The notes: generated by a model from the letters alone, not told the origin. A DNA stretch of 6,452 nt from Calditrichaceae bacterium (GCA_030622395.1 JAUXGF010000168.1:1-6452), one strand, 5' to 3'. Counted from the first letter of the stretch, positions 1 to 5,549 are shown. A program made the numbers and translations.

Positions 1-39
1 CACTTCCATTATTTAATCTTTAATCTTTTTTCTTTTTCC

Positions 40-103
40 CTACTTCTCGCGTAGCGACCCCTTTCACGAAGTGATCCCGATTATTCGGGGCGGGGCTACT
101 TCT
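40..103. repeat. GTAG-bounded three-way-junction palindrome (REP-like)
   Basis: GTAGC (51-55) pairs with GCTAC (95-99), and CCC (58-60) with GGG (92-94). Inside are two hairpins, TCAC-GAA-GTGA (64-74) and CCCGA-TTAT-TCGGG (76-89). The structure is flanked by an 8-bp direct repeat CTACTTCT (40-47 and 96-103). It begins 3 nt after the epimerase stop. A GTAG tetranucleotide at the foot of a GC-rich hairpin is the hallmark of REP elements moved by RAYT (TnpA-REP) enzymes; assignment to that class is inference. It may also serve as the transcript end of the operon. Confidence 0.5.
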
Positions 104-106
104 ACC

Positions 107-1183
107 TTAACCTTTCCTAAACACCCCAATCCCCGGATTATCATCTGTCAGCAAATATAGCGGTGATTTAAATTCCGGTCCGCCTGTAAACAATTCTTTC
201 TCCGGCTGTGAATGCGGATCGAGGTCAACAAAGCTGAAGCCGCCTAATCCCGCCGCAAAGTGAACCGATGCGCTCATGGCTAAAACCGATTCAAGCATAC
301 ATCCGATCATTAATTTTATATTTGCGCTGCGGGCTATTGCCGCAATATCCAAAGCCTCTATTATTCCTGATTTCATTGTCTTAATATTAATGACGTCCGC
401 GCAGCCGCTTTTAACTACATTTATGGCGTCGGAGCTGGTAAACACTGTTTCATCCGCGCCAATTGGGATGGATGTGTTATCTTTAACAAACTTCATTCCA
501 TCAAGATCATATTTTGCAACAGGCTGCTCAAAAAGTATCGGGCGGATATTATTTTTTTCAAGTTCTTCGAGGCAGCGCAGCGCTTCATACGGGGCAAATC
601 CCTGGTTTGCGTCAAGAGTAATTTCGCAGTTGGGAGCGCCTTCCTTAATAGCTAAAATTCTATCAATATCTTCTTCGAGGTTTTTGCCTACTTTAGTCTT
701 TAAAACTCTGTAGCCTTCATGAACCAATTTAATGGCGTTTTTTTTTGCCTTATCGGGAGGCACAATATCCACCGTATAATCCGTTTCTATTTTACTTTCC
801 ATTCCGCCAAAGAATTTATACAAAGGTATGTTTAATGATTTTGTAAAGGCGTCCAGTAGAGCCATCTCAATTGCGCAGCGCGCCGTAACCTGCGCCCAAA
901 ATACGCCTTTTAAATGTTGGGAAATTGTCCGGTACTCAGCGGCGTCCTTTCCAATCAAAAAATCTTTGCAGCTATTTAAAACCGCAAGAACCGTAGCCTG
1001 ATTTTCACCGTTAATGGGTTCTAACGGAGCCGCTTCGCCGTATCCCTCAATTCCGTTTTCCAATACTACGGTAATCAGCGCATTCTCAATATTATATTTT
1101 GTTCCGATGGCTATGGTAAAAGGTTCTTCTAATTCAATATTTAAAGGCTCAATAAAAACTTTTTTGATTTTAGTCGATTCCAT
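107..1183 (-). CDS. Dipeptide epimerase (enolase superfamily, MLE subgroup)
   Basis: This predicted cytoplasmic enzyme of 358 residues epimerises one alpha-carbon of a dipeptide by 1,1-proton transfer, a reaction usually linked to murein-peptide recycling. The catalytic set is complete: K162-x-K164 (in LKTKVG), metal ligands D191 (DANQG), E219 (EQP) and D244 (ADE), and the opposite-face base K268 (NIKTMKSG). D320-x-D322 (FVDLDPH) is the DxD motif that binds the dipeptide ammonium group and separates dipeptide epimerases from other muconate-lactonizing relatives. The N-terminal capping domain spans about residues 1-125 and the barrel about 130-340. The specificity loop reads PFTIAIG (21-27). 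The arginine found here in Bacillus YkfB and E. coli YcjG is absent, so an L-Ala-D/L-Glu name is not safe; a hydrophobic or D-Ala-D-Ala-type substrate is possible. The ATG follows GGAGAG (1190-1195) by 6 nt and overlaps the upstream gene by 14 nt. The family is certain; the substrate is not. Confidence 0.93.
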   Translation of the reverse strand: MESTKIKKVFIEPLNIELEEPFTIAIGTKYNIENALITVVLENGIEGYGEAAPLEPINGENQATVLAVLNSCKDFLIGKDAAEYRTISQHLKGVFWAQVTARCAIEMALLDAFTKSLNIPLYKFFGGMESKIETDYTVDIVPPDKAKKNAIKLVHEGYRVLKTKVGKNLEEDIDRILAIKEGAPNCEITLDANQGFAPYEALRCLEELEKNNIRPILFEQPVAKYDLDGMKFVKDNTSIPIGADETVFTSSDAINVVKSGCADVINIKTMKSGIIEALDIAAIARSANIKLMIGCMLESVLAMSASVHFAAGLGGFSFVDLDPHSQPEKELFTGGPEFKSPLYLLTDDNPGIGVFRKG

Positions 1184-2276
1184 TTTTATCTCTCCATTTT
1201 TTTAACAAATCTAATAATTTCTCTATTTGATCTTTTGTGTGTATGGACGTTACGGTAATCCGCACAATGAATTTATCCATTTTCACAGGATATTTTACAT
1301 GAGGAACAATAATTTTATTTTCTTTCAAAAAGTCAGACAGCCCTTGAGCGCTTTGCTGAGAATTTAAGAAGATCGGAATAATTGGAGTATTATCACAAGT
1401 AGTATTAAAATCCATTTTTATAATTCTATTACGGATATACTCTGCGTTTTCGATTAAGCTTACACGCAGCTTAGGATGTTTTTTTAAAATCTTCAGCGAA
1501 GCGCATCCAGCCGCTGTAACAGGAGGAGGTAAAGAAGTTGATCCGATGTAAACAGACGAATTTTCCCTTATTTTATTAATAAATTCTTTTGAGGCGGAAA
1601 TAAACCCGCCGTAAGAGCCTAATGCCTTGCTCATAGTTTCAGATTGGAAAATATCCCCTGTCCTGTCAAGCCGGAAATGTTCGCATGTTCCCCTGCCCTT
1701 TTCGCCTAAAACGCCGGTTGCATGAGCATCGTCCACTATTAAAACAGCGCCATGCTTTTTTGCCAAAGGATAAATTTTATTGAGCGGCGCAATTTCTCCT
1801 GTTAAGGCAAAAATTCCATCGGTAATTATCAACGGTTTATATTTATTATTTTTCTTTAACAACGTTTCAAGATGCTCGGCATTACAATGATTATAAAAAA
1901 ATACATTTGAGATATTTGAAGGGATTCCGTCCAAAATACTCGGATGCGCCGATTCATCGGTAAATACAGCGGAATACCTGTCTTTCAGTGTATTCAGCAA
2001 TATTTTATTTCCCATATAGCCGGATGCAAAAACTACGGAATCTTCTTTGTTTTTAAATTCCGATAAAAGTCTTTCTAATTGCAGATGAAGTTCGGACGTG
2101 CCTGTCGTTTCCCTTGAGGCAGAAAAATTAACGCCGTATTTTTTTATAGCGGAGATTGCTTCTTTTTTCAACTGCGGATGATTGGCTAAACCGAGATAAT
2201 TATTCCCGGCAAAGTACGAGTACTTCTTATCATTTATAATTATATAATTACCAATAGCGCTTTTTAATGTGAACAA
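1170..2276 (-). CDS. Alpha-oxoamine synthase-family PLP enzyme (BioF/Kbl-like)
   Basis: This 368-residue fold-type I PLP enzyme belongs to the family that condenses an amino acid with an acyl-CoA and releases CO2 (BioF, Kbl, HemA, Spt). Visible landmarks are NYLGLANHP (26-34), the G59-T60...H64..LE68 motif, H111 (DESAHPS) stacking on PLP, D182-D-A-H185, the Schiff-base lysine K217 (ETMSKALGSYGG), SLPPPV (248-253) and R339 (IVRITV), the likely carboxylate-binding arginine. It is shorter than typical BioF (about 385 residues) because the N-terminal helix is brief. The usual FSMDGD loop reads FALTGE (156-161), replacing the serine near the PLP hydroxyl, and GSR reads ASR (53-55). No other biotin gene is present, so BioF is not assumed. 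The start is TTG, supported by GAGGTGAGGG 9 nt upstream. Its last 14 nt encode the start of the dipeptide epimerase, so the two are probably translated together. Family confident; acyl-CoA and amino-acid substrates unknown. Confidence 0.88.
   Translation of the reverse strand: MFTLKSAIGNYIIINDKKYSYFAGNNYLGLANHPQLKKEAISAIKKYGVNFSASRETTGTSELHLQLERLLSEFKNKEDSVVFASGYMGNKILLNTLKDRYSAVFTDESAHPSILDGIPSNISNVFFYNHCNAEHLETLLKKNNKYKPLIITDGIFALTGEIAPLNKIYPLAKKHGAVLIVDDAHATGVLGEKGRGTCEHFRLDRTGDIFQSETMSKALGSYGGFISASKEFINKIRENSSVYIGSTSLPPPVTAAGCASLKILKKHPKLRVSLIENAEYIRNRIIKMDFNTTCDNTPIIPIFLNSQQSAQGLSDFLKENKIIVPHVKYPVKMDKFIVRITVTSIHTKDQIEKLLDLLKKWRDKNGID
1190..1195 (-). promoter_or_regulatory. Ribosome binding site of the epimerase, inside the upstream gene
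   Basis: GGAGAG lies 6 nt before the epimerase ATG and within the last codons of the oxoamine synthase gene. It fixes the ATG at 1183 as the start and means ribosomes finishing the upstream gene stop 11-13 nt past the next start codon, the usual geometry of translational coupling. Confidence 0.75.
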
Positions 2277-2285
2277 CTTAATGAT

Positions 2286-2295
2286 CCCTCACCTC
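2286..2295 (-). promoter_or_regulatory. Ribosome binding site supporting a TTG start
   Basis: GAGGTGAGGG ends 9 nt before the TTG at 2274-2276. No ATG or GTG lies close downstream before conserved sequence (NYLGL at residue 26), so this strong Shine-Dalgarno decides the TTG start of the oxoamine synthase gene. Confidence 0.7.
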
Positions 2296-2313
2296 AATCG
2301 TTAAGGCTTTTCC

Positions 2314-2326
2314 AACCTTGAAGGTT
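2314..2326. promoter_or_regulatory. AACCT-N3-AGGTT palindrome, possible operator
   Basis: AACCTTGAAGGTT is a perfect inverted repeat with a one-base centre. It lies 38 nt upstream of the TTG start of the oxoamine synthase gene and just downstream of a possible promoter element at 2328-2335. E. coli MqsA is known to bind AACCT-N2-4-AGGTT, and an MqsA-like antitoxin is encoded immediately upstream. However, palindromes of this kind may also be dispersed repeats, and no second copy is visible in the window. Binding is an inference. Confidence 0.4.
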
Positions 2327-2327
2327 T

Positions 2328-2335
2328 CAAATATA
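2328..2335 (-). promoter_or_regulatory. Possible TAnnTTTG promoter element
   Basis: On the minus strand this reads TATATTTG, matching the TAnnTTTG -7 element described for Bacteroidota housekeeping promoters. It lies about 50 nt upstream of the oxoamine synthase start. No convincing -33 TTG at the expected spacing was found, so this is only a candidate. Confidence 0.25.
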
Positions 2336-2366
2336 GTATTTACAAAAAACTTTTATTTATGTTTAC

Positions 2367-2380
2367 ACTAAATCTTTAGT
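2367..2380. repeat. Short inverted repeat ACTAAA-TC-TTTAGT
   Basis: Six-base arms separated by two bases lie between the antitoxin gene and the oxoamine synthase gene, upstream of the candidate promoter. It could be a second regulator site or simply AT-rich coincidence. Confidence 0.3.
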
Positions 2381-2391
2381 AAAGAATAATA

Positions 2392-2407
2392 ATTTCAGGT
2401 TTGAAAT
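2392..2407 (-). terminator. Weak hairpin downstream of the antitoxin gene
   Basis: ATTTCA-N4-TGAAAT forms a 6-bp stem about 24 nt after the antitoxin stop. The stem is AT-rich and no clear T-run follows on the minus strand. It could end or stabilise the toxin-antitoxin transcript, but it is not a convincing intrinsic terminator, so read-through into the downstream operon is possible. Confidence 0.2.
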
Positions 2408-2430
2408 AATCTGTCCGTATTAATGTAAAA

Positions 2431-3435
2431 TTAAGACATCTCTACCTGTAAGTCATCGGCATATTTTTGATAACTTATTAAATCTTTATGTGAATGATTT
2501 TCCTTCCAGCCTCTCTCTTTGTGTGAGAACTCAACTATTTTTGTGGTTTTCCAATTTTTAAAATACCCAAATATAAAATCTAATATCTCTATCTCAAATT
2601 CATTTAGGATATCAGAATCAACATTTTTATGAGTCACATATTTATCTATAATCTCGCCTTCGTTGTTAATAAATCCAGCTTTAGAATCTAAATATTGATC
2701 ATTCTCAAGAATATCAACAATAAATTTATATTTTTCGATGACGGGACCTTGGGGAATCGCCGCATAATTCCATCCGGATATCGGTTTTTTATAAAGCTTG
2801 TAACATAAAAAGTCAGAATAGAACAGGAGTTTATTCAATCTCACAAGATAGCCAACATCCTGTTTTAAAAAGTAGACCGCCATATTAGCCAACTTAGAAT
2901 AATTTGGTTTCACAAAACCAGAAAATTCATCAATAGGTATCGTTTCATAAGAATAACAGATTTGAGGAATGTTATTCTCTTTTAATAAATGATTGATCTT
3001 TTCTTCAATTTCACCATATTCTTTTAAAGATAACAGCATTGTATCCTTCTTTTTTACGATAATATGAAAAAATTGTCTGGGATCTTTTATCAATTCAAGT
3101 ACAGTATTATGTGATTCATTAGGAATAGCTCCTTTTTCATACATAGCATACGTATTTTCGCCCCATCCTAAAATAAGAGACATTTTCCTTTTTGAGAGTC
3201 CGTATTTTTCACGCAGTTCAATTATTTCTTCCGTAAATAATAAACCGTTCTCTTGTCGGTATTGATTATACACTTGATTGACATTCCGTTCATCCAATTC
3301 ATCGGTTGAAAACGATTCATTGCATTGTTTGCATATAAAAGAATACTCAAGGATTTCATAATTCTTTTTCCGAAAAGGATAATAAACCCTTTCGGCTTTT
3401 AATGTGGCTTGACCTCCACAAATTGGGCATTCCAT
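2431..3435 (-). CDS. Antitoxin: YgiT zinc ribbon + MqsA-type HTH + Panacea/SocA domain
   Basis: This 334-residue protein has three recognisable parts. Residues 3-38 form a zinc ribbon (C3PIC6 and C35KQC38), as in the toxin-binding N-terminus of MqsA/YgiT. Residues 68-117 form an MqsA-like XRE helix-turn-helix, with GWGENTYAMYEKG aligning to MqsA GGGVNAFSRYEKG; the DNA-contacting Asn is kept (N94) but the Arg is Met (M98). After a charged linker, about residues 180-310 match the Panacea/SocA (DUF4065) domain, with NKLLFYSDFL (201-210) and the ISGWNYAAIPQGPV motif (219-232). MqsA alone is about 130 residues, so this is a long modular form. Panacea domains are known as antitoxin modules paired with varied toxins, and SocA acts as a ClpXP adaptor. 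It follows the toxin gene by 47 nt; the ATG is preceded by GAGGGAG (3440-3446). It probably neutralises the neighbouring toxin and represses the operon. Domains are well supported; the exact pairing is inferred. Confidence 0.85.
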   Translation of the reverse strand: MECPICGGQATLKAERVYYPFRKKNYEILEYSFICKQCNESFSTDELDERNVNQVYNQYRQENGLLFTEEIIELREKYGLSKRKMSLILGWGENTYAMYEKGAIPNESHNTVLELIKDPRQFFHIIVKKKDTMLLSLKEYGEIEEKINHLLKENNIPQICYSYETIPIDEFSGFVKPNYSKLANMAVYFLKQDVGYLVRLNKLLFYSDFLCYKLYKKPISGWNYAAIPQGPVIEKYKFIVDILENDQYLDSKAGFINNEGEIIDKYVTHKNVDSDILNEFEIEILDFIFGYFKNWKTTKIVEFSHKERGWKENHSHKDLISYQKYADDLQVEMS

Positions 3436-3482
3436 GACACTCCCTCGCTTTTGTTTTTTAAATATAGAGTATTAAGATAAGG

Positions 3483-3854
3483 TTAATCATGACTCTTCTT
3501 TTTATAAGACCTGAATGGATAAGTCATTTCATGCTCAGGCGGATGAAAGGATAGACAGATTCCTCTACTTTGTTCACGGCGGCAGGAAAGTTTGATGTAA
3601 ACCTCTTGTCCATTTTCCAACTCAGCGCCGAATTCCCATACTTCATTCTGAGGCAATTTTCTGTCTTCTGAAGGACCTCTATAATAATTATCGACCTTTA
3701 AACTCATAATGATATCTTTACGAATATTAGTACTTATTCCCAATTCCAACAAGGCTTTAGTGTTCTTATCTCGATTAATAATTATCATATCAAACACTTT
3801 TGCCAATGCTTGGAATTCTTTTAAGAATTTCTTTACTTCATCTTCGCTTGCCAT
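3483..3854 (-). CDS. MqsR-like type II toxin (putative mRNA interferase)
   Basis: This small protein of 123 residues, counted from the ATG, resembles the MqsR-family toxins that accompany YgiT-type antitoxins. Recognisable stretches are NRDKN (27-31), LLELGI (35-40), NYYRGPSEDR (56-65), VWEFG (72-76), EVYIKLSC (84-91) and CLSFHPPEHEMTYPF (100-114), i.e. an alpha-beta RelE-like layout with no signal peptide or membrane segment. MqsR toxins cleave mRNA at GC-type sites when free of antitoxin; activity here is inferred from family and context. An in-frame TTG at 3876-3878 would add 8 residues, but it sits only about 7 nt from the predicted transcript start. The ATG at 3852-3854 has GAGG (3860-3863) 5 nt upstream, so it is preferred. 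Toxin-before-antitoxin order matches mqsRA, opposite to most type II systems. The tail is basic (RSYKKKSHD). An alternative is an uncharacterised Panacea-associated toxin. Confidence 0.75.
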   Translation of the reverse strand: MASEDEVKKFLKEFQALAKVFDMIIINRDKNTKALLELGISTNIRKDIIMSLKVDNYYRGPSEDRKLPQNEVWEFGAELENGQEVYIKLSCRREQSRGICLSFHPPEHEMTYPFRSYKKKSHD

Positions 3855-3880
3855 TAAGGCCTCATTGCCAATAAACAACT

Positions 3881-3898
3881 ATATATTGTTAAATATAT
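3881..3898. promoter_or_regulatory. AT palindrome over the toxin-antitoxin -10 box, likely operator
   Basis: ATATATT-GTTA-AATATAT has perfect 7-bp arms and contains the -10 hexamer of the toxin promoter. Placement over the RNA polymerase site, 27 nt before the toxin ATG, is typical of autoregulation by an antitoxin HTH. Because the arms are pure A/T, some chance symmetry cannot be excluded. Confidence 0.5.
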
Positions 3899-3920
3899 GC
3901 TAATGTCCACGATATGTCAA
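3892..3920 (-). promoter_or_regulatory. Sigma-70-type promoter of the toxin-antitoxin operon
   Basis: On the minus strand a perfect -35 TTGACA (3915-3920) is followed after exactly 17 nt by TATATT (3892-3897). The predicted transcript start near 3885 leaves about 30 nt of leader before the toxin ATG at 3854. It is the best promoter in the window and follows the classical consensus rather than the Bacteroidota type. Confidence 0.7.
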
Positions 3921-3980
3921 CTATAAAGTGGAACTAATGATAATACATCGCGATTTCTTATGGGGAAATTATTTTTGAAA

Positions 3981-4076
3981 CGAATCACCGATCGCGCCGG
4001 TTCGCCGATGGGCGAATCTGCCTGCTGTCGTGACCTGCCGACGTATTAATCGTGATCGATTCAGAATTGTCAATTC
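3981..4076. repeat. GC-rich palindromic island
   Basis: Bases 3981-4043 are 42/63 G+C (67%), far above the flanks. They contain a perfect hairpin TTCGCC-GATG-GGCGAA (4001-4016). An imperfect outer pairing joins GAATC (3982-3986) with GATTC (4058-4062). A perfect palindrome GAATTG-T-CAATTC follows at 4064-4076. No ORF of useful length crosses it. It looks like a structured dispersed repeat or a remnant of foreign DNA; its class is not recognised. Confidence 0.45.
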
Positions 4077-4143
4077 ACTTTAAATCTCTGATATGCATTT
4101 CCGTTTCATTCATCTGCGGTAAAAATTAACCGGAAGAAAACAC

Positions 4144-4201
4144 ATTTTCACTATTATGCCCACTTTCACCGTTCGGTGTAAACCAGCAAAATAGTGAAAA
4201 T
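4144..4201. repeat. Nested inverted repeat (stem with inner hairpin)
   Basis: The outer arms 4144-4159 and 4186-4201 match at 15 of 16 positions (ATTTTCACTATT is perfect at the outside). Inside, TTTCACC (4164-4170) pairs with GGTGTAAA (4175-4182) with one bulged T. The result is a 58-bp extended hairpin with an internal bubble. A T-run at 4208-4215 follows on the plus strand, but no plus-strand gene precedes it. It may be a non-autonomous repeat element. Confidence 0.5.
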
Positions 4202-4298
4202 ACTACATTTTTTTTAAAATAAAAGGTAATTAAAAAAAGGATAACTTACATAAACAAAAATAAAATTCTAAAATGTTTCTTTTTTTAACTTTTATATT

Positions 4299-4314
4299 CT
4301 TAGTGACTTAGTGG
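4299..4314 (-). repeat. CACTAAG octamer repeat, copy 1
   Basis: On the minus strand this reads CCACTAAG TCACTAAG, two units of an 8-bp motif NCACNAAG. It lies 33 nt after the ddl stop. Related arrays occur upstream of ddl at 5552-5576 and 5749-5781, so ddl is bracketed by them. Such CACTAAG/CACAAAG strings are familiar intergenic repeats in several environmental phyla; their function is unknown. Confidence 0.55.
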
Positions 4315-4346
4315 TGATATTTTATGTATTAATTAAGTTATAAAAA

Positions 4347-5444
4347 TTAAAAGGACGTCTTCAACTTTTTCTCGTTCTCAAATCTATCAAGCGCTAACTG
4401 AATTAACCTATCTACTAATTCCGTAAAGGATATTCCGCTTATTCCCCAAAGCTTAGGATACATGCTGATTGCCGTAAAGCCCGGAATTGTATTTATCTCA
4501 TTAAATATTATCTGTTCGTCGTCTTTTAAAAAAACATCGACGCGCCCCATACCTTCGCAGCAAAGCGTTTTGAAAGCCTTGATAGAAATATTCTGCACTT
4601 TTTTAACAATATGTTCCGGAAGTTTAGCCGGCGTCTCTAAAACAGCTCCGTTTTCGTCAATGTACTTTGCCTTGTAAGAATAAAAATCATGCTGGGCTAT
4701 AATTTCACCTGGAACGGAGGCAATCGGATCATCATTGCCAAGCACAGCGCATTCAATCTCGCGTCCTTTAATAAATTCTTCAATTAAAATTTTATTGTCA
4801 TATTTAAAAGCGTCGTTTACCGCCTCGTCAAATTGGTTTTTATCCTTTACCATATTTATGCCGACCGAAGATCCCATATTAAGCGGCTTTACAAATAAAG
4901 GCAGTCCCAAATGATTCTTTATATCTTCAAAAACAATTTTATTTGATGAAGAACTGTGAAAAACTAAAAAATCAGCGATGTCAATTCCGGCGTCTCTAAG
5001 CAAGCGTTTTGAAACATCCTTATCCATGCATACCGCTGAACTCAGTACTCCGCAGCCTACAAATGGAATGCCCGCTGTTTTAAGCAGTCCCTGCACAGCG
5101 CCGTCCTCGCCGAATGGTCCATGAAGGACCGGAAAAATAACATCAACCGCGCCCACAGATTGCTTGGTTGATAGATTGATTAGCCGCTCCCCTTTTTCCC
5201 CTTGAATCAATGCGACGCGCTCGCCAGCCGTATTTAACCTAATCGAATTCGGATCGTTTTCGTTTATAAAAATGTTTGAAGCGTCTTTCAAATACCAATG
5301 ACCATCTTTAGCTATAGCGATTGGAATTATTTCATATTTTTCTTTATCGATTGCTTCAATTATATTTTTAGCTGATTGCAGAGAAATTTCATGTTCCGCA
5401 GATTTTCCTCCAAACAGAATAACAACGCTGATTTTTCTACTCAT
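4347..5444 (-). CDS. ddl: D-alanine--D-alanine ligase
   Basis: This cytoplasmic ATP-grasp ligase of 365 residues joins two D-Ala to form the D-Ala-D-Ala end of the peptidoglycan precursor, the substrate of MurF. The N-terminal FGGKSAEHEISL (11-22) carries the active-site glutamate E17. HGPFGEDGAVQG (108-119) is the first family signature. MDKDVSKRLL starts the central domain, and FVKPLNMGSSVGI (184-196) is the ATP-grasp loop. The omega-loop reads FYSYKAKY (254-261), keeping the tyrosine of D-Ala-D-Ala enzymes rather than the change seen in D-Ala-D-Lac ligases. R301, D303, E316 and N318 (FNEINTIPGF) bind Mg-ATP and acyl phosphate. Length fits the longer, type A Ddl rather than the 306-residue DdlB. 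The ATG has AAGGAG (5453-5458) 8 nt upstream. It stands alone, outside any mur cluster, with repeats on both sides. No confident promoter was seen. Full length and apparently intact. Confidence 0.97.
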   Translation of the reverse strand: MSRKISVVILFGGKSAEHEISLQSAKNIIEAIDKEKYEIIPIAIAKDGHWYLKDASNIFINENDPNSIRLNTAGERVALIQGEKGERLINLSTKQSVGAVDVIFPVLHGPFGEDGAVQGLLKTAGIPFVGCGVLSSAVCMDKDVSKRLLRDAGIDIADFLVFHSSSSNKIVFEDIKNHLGLPLFVKPLNMGSSVGINMVKDKNQFDEAVNDAFKYDNKILIEEFIKGREIECAVLGNDDPIASVPGEIIAQHDFYSYKAKYIDENGAVLETPAKLPEHIVKKVQNISIKAFKTLCCEGMGRVDVFLKDDEQIIFNEINTIPGFTAISMYPKLWGISGISFTELVDRLIQLALDRFENEKKLKTSF

Positions 5445-5452
5445 AATTTGAG

Positions 5453-5458
5453 CTCCTT
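5453..5458 (-). promoter_or_regulatory. Ribosome binding site of ddl
   Basis: AAGGAG, a near-perfect Shine-Dalgarno, lies 8 nt before the ddl ATG and confirms that start. Confidence 0.75.
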
Positions 5459-5549
5459 GATATAGGTCTGAGTAAATATTTAGGATTTATTTTAGCTGTT
5501 AGCTTTCTATTTTCGTTAAGCTTATTCCTATTATCAGGATGAATTTTCA

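Larger units (their letters stand above)
3921..4346. other. Gene-free region between ddl and the toxin-antitoxin operon
   Basis: No coding region is supported here. It holds the GC-rich palindromic island, the 58-bp nested hairpin, an AT-rich tract (about 4203-4298) and a CACTAAG-type octamer repeat. No convincing intrinsic terminator for ddl was found on the minus strand. The mixture of base compositions suggests several past insertions of small elements. Confidence 0.6.

Noticed and set aside
1..9. Minus-strand ATG GAA GTG at the left edge as a start of the next operon gene
   Set aside because: Only three codons are visible and no clear ribosome binding site precedes them; the upstream GATTAAAGATTAAA stretch is simple purine-rich sequence.
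276..713. Plus-strand open frame of 145 codons
   Set aside because: It lies wholly opposite the epimerase gene, shows no family motif, and the minus-strand frame carries all catalytic residues of the enolase superfamily.
1170..2276. Calling this gene bioF
   Set aside because: No other biotin gene is nearby, the active-site loop differs from BioF, and the gene is coupled to a dipeptide epimerase.
4203..4216. T-run after the 4144-4201 hairpin as a plus-strand intrinsic terminator
   Set aside because: No plus-strand gene precedes it, the stem foot is AT-rich, and six bases separate the stem from the T-run.
3885..4346. CRISPR or integron attC site suggested by the palindromes
   Set aside because: There are no regularly spaced identical repeats, and no RYYYAAC/GTTRRRY core pair or integrase gene is visible.
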